A stretch of DNA of 64,000 nucleotides, taken from positions 248,001 to 312,000 of the forward strand of contig NZ_CP065410.1 in NCBI RefSeq assembly GCF_020544405.1. Reading direction: 5' to 3'. Below, in pieces: positions 43,686-53,329 of this stretch; within the stretch, counting starts at the first letter, position 1, and every line of letters begins with the position of its first letter. Under the pieces are notes generated by a model. That model did no database searches. It was not told the DNA's origin and was given only the letters and a program-made list of their open reading frames with translations. Both the position numbers and the translations under genes were made by a program. The DNA comes from Pseudomonas sp. IAC-BECa141 (GTDB lineage Bacteria; Pseudomonadota; Gammaproteobacteria; Pseudomonadales; Pseudomonadaceae).

Positions 43686-46009
43686 CAGCGTTTCTTCAAC
43701 TGCTTGGCGTTGGCAAACAACGACGCCATCGCGTTATTCACCGGAGCAGCCGGGGTGCTTTCCTTGCGTGGCGCCGAACCCTGCGACTGGCGTGGTGCCG
43801 AGCCCGGACGCGAGCCACGGGCACCGTCGATCTTCTCGCCCGGGGTGTCGCTCATGCGCATCGACAGGCCGACGCGTTTGCGCGGGATGTCGACTTCCAT
43901 GACCTTCACTTTCACCACATCACCGGCCTTCACCGCTTCGCGCGGATCCTTGATGAATTTCTCCGACAGCGCCGAAATGTGTACCAGACCGTCCTGGTGC
44001 ACGCCGATATCGACGAACGCACCGAACGCGGTGACGTTGGTCACCACGCCTTCGAGGATCATCCCCAGTTGCAGGTCCTTCAAGTCCTCGACGCCTTCCT
44101 GGAACTCGGCGGTCTTGAACTCCGGACGCGGGTCGCGGCCCGGCTTTTCCAGTTCCTGCAGGATGTCGGTGACGGTGGGCAGACCGAAGGTCTCGTCGGT
44201 GAACTTCTTCGGATCCAGGCGCTTGAGGAACGCGGCGTCGCCGATCAGCGAGCGGATGTCGCGGTCGGTTTCAGCGGCGATGCGTTGCACCAGCGGATAG
44301 GCTTCCGGGTGAACGGCCGAGGAATCCAGCGGATTGTCGCCGTTCATCACGCGCAGGAAGCCGGCGGCCTGTTCGAAGGTTTTCTCGCCCAGACGCGCGA
44401 CTTTCTTCAACGCAGCGCGGGTCTTGAACGCGCCGTGCTCGTCACGGTGAGTCACGATGTTCTGCGCCAGGGTCGCGTTGAGGCCGGAGATCCGCGCGAG
44501 CAGCGCCACGGACGCGGTGTTCACGTCCACACCCACGGCGTTCACGCAGTCCTCGACCACGGCGTCCAGGCCGCGCGCCAGTTTCAGCTGCGACACGTCA
44601 TGCTGGTACTGGCCGACACCGATGGATTTCGGATCGATCTTCACCAGTTCGGCCAGCGGATCCTGCAAGCGACGGGCGATCGACACGGCGCCACGGATCG
44701 ATACGTCCAGATCCGGGAATTCCTTGGCTGCCAGCTCCGAGGCCGAATACACCGACGCGCCCGCCTCGGACACCATGACTTTGGTCATTTTCATCGCCGG
44801 GTATTTTTTGATCAGCTCGATCGCCAGCTTGTCGGTTTCACGGCTGGCGGTGCCGTTGCCGATGGCGATCAGGTCGACCGAGTGCTTGGCGCACAGGGCG
44901 GCCAGGATGGCGATGGTCTGATCCCATTTGTTGTGCGGCACGTGCGGGTAAACCGTGGTGTGATCCAGCAGCTTGCCGGTGGAGTCGACCACCGCAACCT
45001 TGCAACCGGTACGCAGGCCCGGGTCGAGGCCCAGGGTGGCGCGCGGCCCGGCCGGGGCGGCCAGCAGCAGGTCGTGCAGGTTGTGAGCGAACACGTTGAT
45101 CGCTTCGGTTTCGGCGCCGTCGCGCAACTCGCCCAGCAGGTCGGTTTCCAGGTGAGTGTAGAGCTTGACCTTCCAGGTCCAGCGCACCACTTCACCCAGC
45201 CATTTGTCGGCCGGCCGGTTCTGGTTCTGAATGCCGACGTGCTGGCCGATCATGCCTTCGCACGGGTGCAGGGTGCCCGGCAGTTCTTCGCCGACTTTCA
45301 GCGCGCAGCTGAGGATGCCTTCGTTGCGGCCACGGAAAATCGCCAGCGCGCGGTGCGACGGCACGCCTTTGAGCGGTTCGTCGTGTTCGAAGTAATCGCG
45401 GAACTTGGCGCCTTCCTCCTCCTTGCCGGCGATCACGCGGGCACTGAGGGTGGCTTCCTGCTTCAAATAGTTGCGCAGTTTTTCCAGCAGGTTGGCGTCT
45501 TCGGCGAAACGCTCCATGAGGATGTACTTGGCGCCTTCCAGCGCAGCCTTGATGTCCGCCACGCCTTTTTCGGCGTCGATGAAGCGCGCTGCTTCGGTTT
45601 CCGGGGCCAGGTTCGGATCGTTGAACAGCCCGTCGGCCAGCTCGCCGAGGCCGGCTTCCAGGGCGATCTGGCCCTTGGTACGGCGCTTCTGTTTGTACGG
45701 CAGGTACAAGTCTTCGAGGCGGGTCTTGGTGTCGGCGAGTTTGATTTCGCGCTCCAGCTCAGGGGTGAGTTTGCCCTGCTCCTGAATGCTGGAAAGAATG
45801 CTGATGCGCCGTTCGTCGAGTTCTCGCAGGTAGCGCAGACGCTCTTCCAGATGACGCAGTTGAGTGTCATCGAGGCTGCCGGTCACTTCTTTCCGGTAAC
45901 GGGCGATGAAGGGAACGGTAGAGCCTTCATCGAGTAGCGCGACGGCCGCTTCGACCTGTTGTGGGCGTACGCCGAGTTCCTCGGCGATGCGGCTGTTGAT
46001 GCTGTCCAT
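43685..46009 (-). CDS. tex: Tex transcription accessory protein
   Basis: This 774-residue RNA-binding protein has the order Tex N-terminal helical domain (1-190), YqgF/RNase-H-like domain ([14 protein letters not shown] near 330), helix-hairpin-helix domains ([11 protein letters not shown] near 500) and a C-terminal S1 domain ([16 protein letters not shown]). A low-complexity tail rich in Arg/Ser/Pro follows. The ATG at 46009 (M-D-S-I-N-S-R-I) follows CAGGTGG; the open frame extends 86 codons further but without protein character. The thioesterase gene overlaps its end. Confidence 0.93.
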   Translation of the reverse strand: MDSINSRIAEELGVRPQQVEAAVALLDEGSTVPFIARYRKEVTGSLDDTQLRHLEERLRYLRELDERRISILSSIQEQGKLTPELEREIKLADTKTRLEDLYLPYKQKRRTKGQIALEAGLGELADGLFNDPNLAPETEAARFIDAEKGVADIKAALEGAKYILMERFAEDANLLEKLRNYLKQEATLSARVIAGKEEEGAKFRDYFEHDEPLKGVPSHRALAIFRGRNEGILSCALKVGEELPGTLHPCEGMIGQHVGIQNQNRPADKWLGEVVRWTWKVKLYTHLETDLLGELRDGAETEAINVFAHNLHDLLLAAPAGPRATLGLDPGLRTGCKVAVVDSTGKLLDHTTVYPHVPHNKWDQTIAILAALCAKHSVDLIAIGNGTASRETDKLAIELIKKYPAMKMTKVMVSEAGASVYSASELAAKEFPDLDVSIRGAVSIARRLQDPLAELVKIDPKSIGVGQYQHDVSQLKLARGLDAVVEDCVNAVGVDVNTASVALLARISGLNATLAQNIVTHRDEHGAFKTRAALKKVARLGEKTFEQAAGFLRVMNGDNPLDSSAVHPEAYPLVQRIAAETDRDIRSLIGDAAFLKRLDPKKFTDETFGLPTVTDILQELEKPGRDPRPEFKTAEFQEGVEDLKDLQLGMILEGVVTNVTAFGAFVDIGVHQDGLVHISALSEKFIKDPREAVKAGDVVKVKVMEVDIPRKRVGLSMRMSDTPGEKIDGARGSRPGSAPRQSQGSAPRKESTPAAPVNNAMASLFANAKQLKKR

Positions 46010-46369
46010 AAAACCACCTGACAAATTGTGAAAGCAGGCTCGCAGGCGCGTAAATAAAGGCCCGGAGTCTGGTGGGGCGGCTTGAAGCTGGCCGCTGCCT
46101 GGGTCAAAAGGCATCCCATTGACCCGTGAAATCGAACAATTACTGCGGCGCCCATGAAAATAAGGGGCGGCCACCTGCGGTAACGATTCAGACGTTGCCT
46201 GACACAAAAGGCCGCGCATTATAACCAGCGTTCTGTCATTCGGGGGCGACGCAGTCTGTAGGCACAAGCCCCGGTTTTCTGGCAGTGAAGGAAAAATCTG
46301 CTAACAATGCACACGGTGCGTATAACGGCAGCTACGCCATAATGCGCGCCGAGCTAAAAGGAGCATCCA
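46010..46369. promoter_or_regulatory. Divergent promoter region of tex and ompR
   Basis: No gene is seen. A TATAAT (minus strand, 46218-46223) is a candidate -10 for tex, giving a leader of about 200 nt. CATAAT at 46338-46343 is a candidate -10 for ompR, 27 nt before its ATG. Confidence 0.4.
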
Positions 46370-47110
46370 ATGAGCAGCACTGCACAAACTGCTGAAGGCG
46401 AAAAAATTCTCATCGTTGACGACGATCCGGGGCTGAGCAGCCTGCTGGAACGCTTTTTCGTCAGCAAGGGCTACCGTGCCCGCGCCGTACCGAATACCGA
46501 GCAGATGGATCGTCTGCTGTCGCGTGAAGTGTTCAACCTGGTCGTCCTCGACCTGATGCTGCCGGGCGAAGACGGCCTCACCGCTTGCCGCCGCCTGCGC
46601 GGTGCGAACAATCAGATTCCGATCATCATGCTCACCGCCAAGGGCGACGAGCTGAGCCGTATCAAGGGTCTGGAACTGGGCGCCGACGACTACCTGGCCA
46701 AGCCGTTCAACCCGGACGAGCTGATGGCTCGCGTCAAAGCCGTATTGCGCCGCCAGGCGGCACCGGTGCCGGGCGCGCCGGGCAGTGAAGAAGAAAACGT
46801 CACGTTTGGCGATTACGTGCTGTCCCTGGCCACCCGCGAACTCAAGCGCGGCGACGAAGTGCACATGCTCACCACCGGTGAGTTTGCGGTACTCAAGGCT
46901 CTGGTGATGAATGCCCGCCAGCCACTGACTCGCGACAAACTGATGAACCTGGCCCGTGGCCGCGAGTGGGATGCTCTGGAGCGTTCCATCGACGTGCAGA
47001 TTTCCCGTCTGCGCCGGATGATCGAACCTGATCCGTCCAAACCGCGTTACATCCAGACCGTCTGGGGTGTCGGCTACGTGTTCGTGCCGGATGGCAACTC
47101 CACCAAGTGA
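46370..47110 (+). CDS. ompR: OmpR-family response regulator (AmgR-like)
   Basis: This 246-residue protein has a receiver domain with an acidic pocket (D-D-D at 17-19), phospho-acceptor Asp61 (V-V-L-D-L-M-L-P-G-E-D-G) and the conserved Thr/Lys (M-L-T-A-K-G; A-K-P-F-N-P). The C-terminal winged helix carries L-T-T-G-E-F-A-V-L-K-A-L, R-S-I-D-V-Q-I-S-R-L-R-R and Y-I-Q-T-V-W-G-V-G-Y-V-F. It pairs with the sensor kinase downstream and corresponds by gene order to P. aeruginosa AmgR, which controls envelope stress and aminoglycoside tolerance. AAAAGGAGC precedes the ATG. Confidence 0.93.
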   Translation: MSSTAQTAEGEKILIVDDDPGLSSLLERFFVSKGYRARAVPNTEQMDRLLSREVFNLVVLDLMLPGEDGLTACRRLRGANNQIPIIMLTAKGDELSRIKGLELGADDYLAKPFNPDELMARVKAVLRRQAAPVPGAPGSEEENVTFGDYVLSLATRELKRGDEVHMLTTGEFAVLKALVMNARQPLTRDKLMNLARGREWDALERSIDVQISRLRRMIEPDPSKPRYIQTVWGVGYVFVPDGNSTK

Positions 47111-47120
47111 TGGGTGATTT

Positions 47121-47215
47121 GTAGGAGCGGGTCTGCGGGAAAAGGTCGGAAACGCCGTCCGCGCAGACTCGCAATCCGCAATATGCGAGCATTGCTCGCT
47201 CCTGCAAGTGTGTAG
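47121..47215. repeat. REP-like palindrome inserted between ompR and envZ
   Basis: GTAGGAGCGGGTCTGCGGG near the left end and GCTCGCTCCTGC near the right end pair imperfectly. It separates two genes that usually lie close together and may uncouple their expression. Confidence 0.6.
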
Positions 47216-47224
47216 CGCTTATCC

Positions 47225-48538
47225 ATGAAAACCCCCGTCTGGTTCCCCCAAAGTTTCTTCTCCCGCACCCTGTGGCTGGTGCTCATCGTCGTATTGTTTT
47301 CCAAGGCACTGACTCTGGTTTATCTGTTGATGAACGAGGACGTGCTGGTGGATCGGCAATACAGCCACGGCGTCGCCCTGACGCTGCGTGCCTACTGGGC
47401 GGCCGACGAAGAAAACCGCGCGAAAATCGCTGATGCCGCGACCCTGATCCGGGTGGTTGGTGCCGGTGTGCCGGAAGGTGAACAGCACTGGCCGTACAGC
47501 GAAATCTACCAGCGGCAGATGCAGGCGGAGCTGGGCGCCGACACCGAAGTGCGCTTGCGCATGCACTCGCCGCCGGCCTTGTGGGTTCGCGCGCCGAGTC
47601 TCGGCGATGGTTGGCTGAAAGTCCCGCTGTATCCACACCCGCTGCGCGGCCAGAAAATCTGGAACGTGCTTGGCTGGTTCCTGGCGATCGGTTTGCTGTC
47701 CACGGCGTCGGCGTGGATTTTCGTCAGCCAGCTCAACCAACCGTTGAAACGTCTGGTTTATGCTGCCCGGCAACTCGGCCAGGGCCGTAGCGTGCGCCTG
47801 CCGATCAGCGATACCCCCAGCGAAATGGCCGAGGTTTATCGTGCCTTCAACCAGATGGCCGAAGACGTCGAGCAGGCCGGTCGCGAGCGTGAGCTGATGC
47901 TCGCGGGGGTATCCCATGACTTGCGCACACCGCTGACCCGTTTGCGGCTGTCACTGGAGTTGATGGGCGACCGCACCGACCTGACCGAGGACATGGTCCG
48001 AGACATCGAAGACATGGACGCGATCCTCGACCAGTTCCTCGCATTCATTCGCGATGGCCGGGACGAGTCGGTGGAGGAAGTGGATCTCAGCGATCTGGTG
48101 CGTGAAGTGGCGGCGCCCTTCAACCAGAGTGAAGAGAAAGTACGCCTGCGCCTGGAGCCGATCCAGCCGTTCCCGCTGCGTCGGGTGTCGATGAAGCGTT
48201 TGCTGAACAACCTGATCGGCAACGCCTTGAATCATGCCGGCGGCAGCGTGGACGTCGCGGCCTATGTCTCCGGAGACACCAGTGCGCCGTACGTGGTGCT
48301 GAGCGTAATGGATCGGGGTGCGGGGATCGATCCTTCCGAGCTTGAGGCGATCTTCAACCCGTTCACCCGTGGCGATCGTGCGCGGGGCGGCAAGGGCACC
48401 GGGCTGGGACTGGCGATTGTGAAGCGGATTGCTTCGATGCACGGCGGCAATGTCGAGTTGCGCAACCGCTCCGGTGGCGGGCTGGAGGCGCGGGTCCGGT
48501 TGCCATTGGGATTGATGCTGCCGCGAGACGCGGTTTAA
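47225..48538 (+). CDS. envZ: EnvZ-family sensor histidine kinase (AmgS-like)
   Basis: This 437-residue inner-membrane kinase has a first membrane segment at about 11-33, a periplasmic domain of about 110 residues, a second segment at about 146-168 and a HAMP domain (Q-L-N-Q-P-L-K-R-L). The H-box is V-S-H-D-L-R-T-P-L-T-R-L-R-L with His231, and the ATP-binding domain has N-L-I-G-N-A-L-N-H-A (N box), D-R-G-A-G-I-D (G1) and G-K-G-T-G-L-G-L-A-I-V (G2). It phosphorylates the adjacent OmpR. The long periplasmic loop resembles EnvZ more than loop-poor kinases. Confidence 0.93.
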   Translation: MKTPVWFPQSFFSRTLWLVLIVVLFSKALTLVYLLMNEDVLVDRQYSHGVALTLRAYWAADEENRAKIADAATLIRVVGAGVPEGEQHWPYSEIYQRQMQAELGADTEVRLRMHSPPALWVRAPSLGDGWLKVPLYPHPLRGQKIWNVLGWFLAIGLLSTASAWIFVSQLNQPLKRLVYAARQLGQGRSVRLPISDTPSEMAEVYRAFNQMAEDVEQAGRERELMLAGVSHDLRTPLTRLRLSLELMGDRTDLTEDMVRDIEDMDAILDQFLAFIRDGRDESVEEVDLSDLVREVAAPFNQSEEKVRLRLEPIQPFPLRRVSMKRLLNNLIGNALNHAGGSVDVAAYVSGDTSAPYVVLSVMDRGAGIDPSELEAIFNPFTRGDRARGGKGTGLGLAIVKRIASMHGGNVELRNRSGGGLEARVRLPLGLMLPRDAV

Positions 48539-48542
48539 GTTT

Positions 48543-48564
48543 CAGGCGGCCTTGCGGCCGCCTG
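48543..48564. terminator. GC-rich hairpin between convergent envZ and rimK
   Basis: CAGGCGGCC (48543-48551) pairs perfectly with GGCCGCCTG (48556-48564) around TTGC. There is no T tract on either side, so it is an atypical or processing hairpin. Confidence 0.5.
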
Positions 48565-48573
48565 ATTCAAGGT

Positions 48574-49479
48574 TCAACCCTTGCCTTTTGTGCGGGTCAT
48601 GTTCGGCCCGCCATTCTTCTCAAGGTGCTCGATGATGATCCCCGCCACGTTTTTGCCCGTGGTGGTTTCGATCCCTTCCAGACCCGGTGACGAATTCACT
48701 TCCATCACCAGCGGCCCGTGGTTGGAACGCAGAATATCCACACCCGCCACCGTCAGCCCCATGACCTTGGCTGCACGCAGCGCAGTCATGCGTTCTTCCG
48801 GGGTGATTTTGATCAGGCTGGCGCTGCCGCCCCGGTGCAGGTTGGAGCGGAACTCGCCGGGCTTGGCCTGACGCTTCATCGCCGCGATCACCTTGTCGCC
48901 GACCACGAAGCAGCGGATGTCCGCGCCGCCGGCTTCCTTGATGTATTCCTGCACCATGATGTTCTGCTTCAGGCCCATGAACGCCTCGATCACCGACTCT
49001 GCCGCCGTCGCGGTTTCACACAACACCACGCCGATTCCCTGGGTGCCTTCCAGCACCTTGATCACCAGCGGCGCGCCGTTGACCATGTCGATCAGGTCGG
49101 GAATGTCATCCGGCGAGTGGGCGAACCCGGTCACCGGCAGGCCGATGCCCCGGCGCGACAGCAATTGCAGCGAACGCAGCTTGTCCCGGGAGCGGGCGAT
49201 GGCCACCGATTCGTTGAGCGGAAACACCCCCATCATTTCAAACTGGCGCAACACTGCGCAGCCATAAAACGTTACCGAAGCGCCGATCCGCGGGATCACT
49301 GCATCGAAACCCTCCAGCGGCTTGCCGCGGTAGTGGATCTGCGGCTTGTGGCTGGCAATGTTCATATAGGCGCGCAAGGTGTCGATCACCACCATTTCAT
49401 GCCCGCGTTCGGTTCCGGCTTCGACCAGACGGCGGGTGGAATACAGACGCGGATTTCGCGACAGCACAGCGATCTTCAT
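48574..49479 (-). CDS. rimK: RimK-type glutamate ligase acting on ribosomal protein S6
   Basis: This 301-residue ATP-grasp enzyme adds glutamate residues to the C-terminus of ribosomal protein S6 (RpsF). It opens [16 protein letters not shown] and contains [29 protein letters not shown] and [14 protein letters not shown], the metal-binding end of the fold. It overlaps the end of rimB by four bases. In P. fluorescens the rimA-rimB-rimK operon adjusts the ribosome for motility and rhizosphere colonisation; the same order is present here. Confidence 0.93.
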   Translation of the reverse strand: MKIAVLSRNPRLYSTRRLVEAGTERGHEMVVIDTLRAYMNIASHKPQIHYRGKPLEGFDAVIPRIGASVTFYGCAVLRQFEMMGVFPLNESVAIARSRDKLRSLQLLSRRGIGLPVTGFAHSPDDIPDLIDMVNGAPLVIKVLEGTQGIGVVLCETATAAESVIEAFMGLKQNIMVQEYIKEAGGADIRCFVVGDKVIAAMKRQAKPGEFRSNLHRGGSASLIKITPEERMTALRAAKVMGLTVAGVDILRSNHGPLVMEVNSSPGLEGIETTTGKNVAGIIIEHLEKNGGPNMTRTKGKG

Positions 49480-49955
49480 GCAACACCTGTGGAGGAGGTA
49501 GATACCGGGAACACCGGCTTGTCTTGTACATATTTGATGCCCGGATTGACCACCAGCTGGCCGTCGATCAGGGCTTTGGAACCGAGCAACAGGCGATAGC
49601 GCATGGACTTGCGGCAGGCGAGGGTGAACTCGATCGGCCAGACCCTGTCACCCAGGGCCAGCGTGGTGCTGATCACGTAGCGGACCTGGGCCTGGCCATT
49701 GGAGCTCTTGATGGTCTTGCGGGCGACCAGCGGCGCTTCGCATCGCCGATGGCGCAACTGCACGACGGTGCCCAGGTGCGCGGTGAAGCGCACCCACTTC
49801 TCACCGTCGCGTTCGAACGGCTCGATGTCGGTGGCATGCAGGCTGGAGGTGCTGGCGCCGGTATCGATTTTTGCCCGAAGGCCGGCGACTCCCAGATCCG
49901 GAAGCGCCACCCACTCGCGCAGACCGATAACGGTCAAATGGTCAAATGTCTTCAA
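49476..49955 (-). CDS. rimB: RimB retropepsin-like protease
   Basis: This 159-residue protein belongs to the bacterial retropepsin-like (RloA2/PF05618) group. The catalytic aspartate is Asp31 in [13 protein letters not shown]. The following [15 protein letters not shown] and L-L-G-S-K-A-L motifs fit the family. By position between rimA and rimK it is RimB, which is described as countering or modulating RimK activity in P. fluorescens. The stop overlaps the rimK ATG (ATGA). Confidence 0.88.
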   Translation of the reverse strand: MKTFDHLTVIGLREWVALPDLGVAGLRAKIDTGASTSSLHATDIEPFERDGEKWVRFTAHLGTVVQLRHRRCEAPLVARKTIKSSNGQAQVRYVISTTLALGDRVWPIEFTLACRKSMRYRLLLGSKALIDGQLVVNPGIKYVQDKPVFPVSTSSTGVA

Positions 49956-49971
49956 AGGAAAAAACCAACGA

Positions 49972-50751
49972 TTAACGCGTCCACGCTTCAGGGGACACCT
50001 GAGCCAACGCTTTGAATGCGGGCCTGGCGAACCAGAAACCCTGCATCAGAAATATTCCGCAGTCCGCCAGGAAATCCCGTTCCCCCGCACTCTCTATGCC
50101 TTCGGCGATGACTGTAACGTTCAACTCCGCACAGATTGTGACAATCCCCCGAACGATAGCCTGACGAACACGGTCACGGTCGATATCGCGGATCAGCGAC
50201 ATGTCGAGTTTGATCAGATCCGGTTGGAAATCGGCCAGCAGATTGAGCCCCGAATAACCGGCACCGAAATCGTCGATGGCCGTCTTGAAGCCGAATTCGC
50301 GGTATTCACGCAGAATATTAGTCAAATGGCGATAGTTATCTACGTGCTCGCTTTCCAGGGTTTCGAAAATCAGCCGGTCGATCGGGAAATTGTGTTTCCT
50401 GGCAGCCTCCAGGGTGCTGCGAATGCATAACTCTGGACGATAGACGGCGTTGGGCATGAAGTTGATCGACAAGTGTGTCTGCATATTTAGTCCGGCTGCG
50501 CCTTCGATGGCGCGAGTCCGGCAGAGCTGGTCGAAACGGTAGCGATTATCTTCCGTAACCTGATCCAGCACGGTTAAAGCGCCTTCACCGGCCACACCAC
50601 GAACCAGTGCCTCGTAGGCGTACACCGACTCGTCACGCAGATCCACGATGGGCTGATAGGCGAAGGAAAAATCGAAGCCCAGCGGTTCGCTTTGCTGGCA
50701 GCCCGCGCACCCGGATTTGGGTGAGGTCAATGAAGACGGAAATTTGGTCAC
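49972..50751 (-). CDS. rimA: RimA EAL-domain cyclic-di-GMP phosphodiesterase
   Basis: This 259-residue stand-alone EAL protein has Y-E-A-L-V-R-G with Glu48-Ala49-Leu50. The remaining metal and substrate residues are in place: I-F-E-T-L-E-S-E, A-I-D-D-F-G-A-G-Y-S-G-L, L-I-K-L-D-M-S-L-I and V-I-A-E-G-I-E. It should hydrolyse cyclic-di-GMP. A cluster C-A-G-C near residue 15 may bind metal. I place the start at the GTG at 50751, preceded by TGGAGTGATC, 12 codons inside the longest frame. It opens the rimABK operon and is divergent from the Hsp15 gene. Confidence 0.88.
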   Translation of the reverse strand: MTKFPSSLTSPKSGCAGCQQSEPLGFDFSFAYQPIVDLRDESVYAYEALVRGVAGEGALTVLDQVTEDNRYRFDQLCRTRAIEGAAGLNMQTHLSINFMPNAVYRPELCIRSTLEAARKHNFPIDRLIFETLESEHVDNYRHLTNILREYREFGFKTAIDDFGAGYSGLNLLADFQPDLIKLDMSLIRDIDRDRVRQAIVRGIVTICAELNVTVIAEGIESAGERDFLADCGIFLMQGFWFARPAFKALAQVSPEAWTR

Positions 50752-50867
50752 TCGATCACTCCATGCCGTTGAACCGGCGAAGATCACAGTTTATCTGGAG
50801 GGCCGGATTCTTGCGCCCGACAGAATCGGTAGTACAGTTCCGACTACTGGCTGAACGAGGAATTCAT

Positions 50868-51275
50868 ATGGCGCAAAAACAGGAAGAGGACGACAAGGTC
50901 CGTCTCGACAAGTGGTTGTGGGCTGCGCGTTTTTTCAAGACCCGCGCGTTGGCCAAGGCTGCCATCGAGAGCGGCAAAGTGCATTGTCGGGGAGAGCGCT
51001 GCAAACCTGGCAAAGAACCACGCATTGGTGATGAGTTCGAGATTCGCACCGGCTTCGACGAGAAGACCGTTGTGGTTCAGGCCTTGTCGATCGTGCGTCG
51101 CGGCGCACCTGAGGCGCAGACGCTGTATGCCGAGACCGAGGCGAGTATTGCCAAACGTGAATCGGCTGCTGCGATGCGCAAGGCCGGCGCCCTGGGCGTG
51201 ACCACTGACGGTAAACCGAGCAAGAAGCAGCGTCGGGATCTGTTTAAATTTCGTGGGAACAGTAGCGGCGAATAA
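50868..51275 (+). CDS. hslR: Hsp15-type S4-domain heat-shock RNA-binding protein
   Basis: This 135-residue protein has an N-terminal S4 RNA-binding domain, V-R-L-D-K-W-L-W-A-A-R-F-F-K-T-R (about 11-26), A-I-E-S-G-K-V-H-C, and a basic C-terminal helix (K-P-S-K-K-Q-R-R-D-L-F-K). Hsp15 rescues 50S subunits carrying stalled nascent chains. The ATG at 50868 follows GAGGAA; the frame is open upstream but antisense to rimA. It ends in a shared terminator with the convergent PAP2 gene. Confidence 0.92.
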   Translation: MAQKQEEDDKVRLDKWLWAARFFKTRALAKAAIESGKVHCRGERCKPGKEPRIGDEFEIRTGFDEKTVVVQALSIVRRGAPEAQTLYAETEASIAKRESAAAMRKAGALGVTTDGKPSKKQRRDLFKFRGNSSGE

Positions 51276-51329
51276 AAAAACGCAGCCTGCCGGACTGGGT
51301 TCAAGACCCGCCGGCGGCTGCGTTTTTTT
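51274..51329. terminator. Bidirectional terminator between hslR and the PAP2 phosphatase gene
   Basis: AAAAAAACGCAGCC (51274-51287) pairs with GGCTGCGTTTTTTT (51316-51329), with inner CCGG pairing. T tracts are present in both directions. Confidence 0.9.
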
Positions 51330-51340
51330 CAGCCATTTGA

Positions 51341-52141
51341 TTACTGCGCGGACACCACACTCATCCGCGAAATCACCGGCAGTTTGCCCAGCAGCCGGAA
51401 AACCGGCGACGTGACCTTCAACCAGAAGTTCGCCGCGTGATAAGCAAATGGCGTGTAGTAACCCCAGCCCAGTGCCCACACCGCCAGCAGCATGCCGCCG
51501 ATGTAATCGTCCTGGCCCCAATGGGCACCGGCGACCAGACGCGGCAGCATGAACAGCAGCGCCAGGCCCCAGATCACTGCGAACTGGCCGACCGTGCGGC
51601 TGAACACGCCCATGAACAGCGCCCAGATCAGCAACACCGAAGCGTGGTCACCGGGGAAGCTCTGGCTCGAGCGATCCTTCAGTTCCCAGGTCTTCTCCAG
51701 ATGCGGGAAGTAATCGCTGATATGCACCGCGCCTTCGAGCACCATCGACGGGCTGCTGTGTTGCCAGTCCATGTGATCGGCGAACTTGGAAAACAGCGCG
51801 CGGATCACCACCATCAACAGCAGGATCGAGAAAAATCCGAAAAAGGCGCGACGCACGTCAATCGCCCTGAACACCCAGTCGCCCTTGATCAGCAGCATCA
51901 GCAGAATCAGGCCGACGACGATGTCGAACGGTCGCAGACTTGCAATTGCCCAGATGTGGAGCCATATGGGGTTGCTGGCCAGCGGTGCGTTGAGTGAGCG
52001 GAACAGCCACTCGTCGAAAATCACACACAGCATCTGACCCGTAGGCCATAACCAGAAAGCCAACAGTGCCAATGGCACGATGTTGCACAGAACCAGCCGG
52101 CCGAGGTTCCACCTTGATTGGAACAAACCCGGATTGTTCAT
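51341..52141 (-). CDS. PAP2-superfamily membrane phosphatase
   Basis: This 266-residue inner-membrane protein has about six membrane segments. The PAP2 motifs are diverged: the central one is S-F-P-G-D-H-A-S (for P-S-G-H) and the last is R-L-V-A-G-A-H-W-G-Q-D-D (R-x5-H-x3-D). A lysine/arginine-containing K-D-R-S-S-Q-S precedes the central motif. It probably removes or transfers a phosphate on a lipid carrier or lipid A (LpxT-like), but the substrate is not determined. The ATG at 52141 has GGGAGGC at ideal distance; a longer frame exists. Confidence 0.8.
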   Translation of the reverse strand: MNNPGLFQSRWNLGRLVLCNIVPLALLAFWLWPTGQMLCVIFDEWLFRSLNAPLASNPIWLHIWAIASLRPFDIVVGLILLMLLIKGDWVFRAIDVRRAFFGFFSILLLMVVIRALFSKFADHMDWQHSSPSMVLEGAVHISDYFPHLEKTWELKDRSSQSFPGDHASVLLIWALFMGVFSRTVGQFAVIWGLALLFMLPRLVAGAHWGQDDYIGGMLLAVWALGWGYYTPFAYHAANFWLKVTSPVFRLLGKLPVISRMSVVSAQ

Positions 52142-52245
52142 AAAATGCCTCCCGTGGCTGAACATCGGCATCAAGAAGGATGCCAGAAGCGCGGAATTTT
52201 CATCCTTTGTAACCATTTTGTCATCACATTCAGATACCCAGACCT

Positions 52246-53148
52246 ATGACCGATTTCCTCGATACCGATTACACCCAACGCTTCATCTTCGATGACAGCG
52301 ACACTCGCGGCGAACTGGTGTCGCTGGAGCGCAGCTATGCCGAAGTGCTCGCCAAGCACCCGTACCCGGAACCGGTTGCGCAATTGCTGGGCGAACTGAT
52401 GGCTGCCGCGTCGTTGCTGGTGGGCACCCTGAAATTCGATGGCTTGCTGATTCTTCAGGCCCGTTCCGAAGGCCCGATCCCGCTGCTGATGATCGAGTGC
52501 TCCAGCGAGCGCGAAATCCGTGGCCTGGCGCGCTATCACGCCGATCAGATTCCGGCCGACGCCACCCTCGGCGAACTGATGCCCAACGGTGTGCTGGCCT
52601 TGACCGTCGACCCGATCGTCGGCCAGCGCTATCAGGGCATCGTCGACCTCGACGGCGAAACCCTGTCCGACTGCTTCACCAACTATTTCGTCATGTCCCA
52701 GCAGGTTGGCACCCGCTTCAAGCTGTGCGCCGATGGTCGTCGTGCCCGTGGTCTGCTGCTGCAGCAACTGCCGGCCGATCGCTTGAAAGACGAAGAAGAA
52801 CGCGCCGCCAGCTGGCAGCACATCACCGCGTTGGGCAACACCCTGACCGCTGATGAACTGTTGAGCCTGGACAACGAAACGATTCTGCATCGCCTCTACC
52901 ATGAAGAGCAGGTTCGTCTGTTCGATGTGCAGAAATTGCACTTCCACTGCAGCTGCTCCCGCGAGCGTTCGGGCAATGCACTGGTCAGCCTGGGTCTGGA
53001 AGATGCGCAGGCACTTGTTGCCGAGCAAGGTGGACAAGTCGAGATCGATTGCCAGTTCTGCAACCAGCGCTACCTGTTCGATGCGGCAGATATCGCTCAA
53101 TTGTTCGCTGGCGCGGGCGTCGAGACGCCGTCAGAGACCCGGCACTAA
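52246..53148 (+). CDS. hslO: Hsp33 redox-activated chaperone
   Basis: This 300-residue protein has an N-terminal holdase domain and the C-terminal zinc switch: Cys235-x-Cys237 ([10 protein letters not shown]) and Cys269-x-x-Cys272 (I-D-C-Q-F-C-N-Q-R). Oxidation of these cysteines releases zinc and activates the chaperone. R-G-L-A-R-Y near 85 is typical. It lies between the PAP2 gene (divergent) and pckA (same strand, 181 nt). Confidence 0.93.
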   Translation: MTDFLDTDYTQRFIFDDSDTRGELVSLERSYAEVLAKHPYPEPVAQLLGELMAAASLLVGTLKFDGLLILQARSEGPIPLLMIECSSEREIRGLARYHADQIPADATLGELMPNGVLALTVDPIVGQRYQGIVDLDGETLSDCFTNYFVMSQQVGTRFKLCADGRRARGLLLQQLPADRLKDEEERAASWQHITALGNTLTADELLSLDNETILHRLYHEEQVRLFDVQKLHFHCSCSRERSGNALVSLGLEDAQALVAEQGGQVEIDCQFCNQRYLFDAADIAQLFAGAGVETPSETRH

Positions 53149-53232
53149 AACGGTTCAGCGCAGGTAAATTCACTGCTCAACGACGGAATAACGCCGTTAC
53201 GACGGGAGGGCCCTACTCTTTTTGGGCTTTTC

Positions 53233-53241
53233 TGGCATAAT
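53233..53241 (+). promoter_or_regulatory. Extended -10 element of pckA
   Basis: TGGCATAAT (TGN + CATAAT) lies 89 nt upstream of the pckA start. No strong -35 is visible. Confidence 0.5.
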
Positions 53242-53329
53242 CCGGCCCACTTTTTTCGCGGTAGTAGTGCACGACTTTCTACTACAAAACGTTTGGAGCA
53301 CACTCGGCCACTGGCCGACGGGGAACCTC

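Noticed and set aside
43979..45937. 652-codon plus-strand frame
   Set aside because: Antisense to tex, without a recognisable domain.
51341..52141. Assignment of the PAP2 protein as LpxT
   Set aside because: The central motif is too diverged to assign a substrate; only the superfamily is safe.
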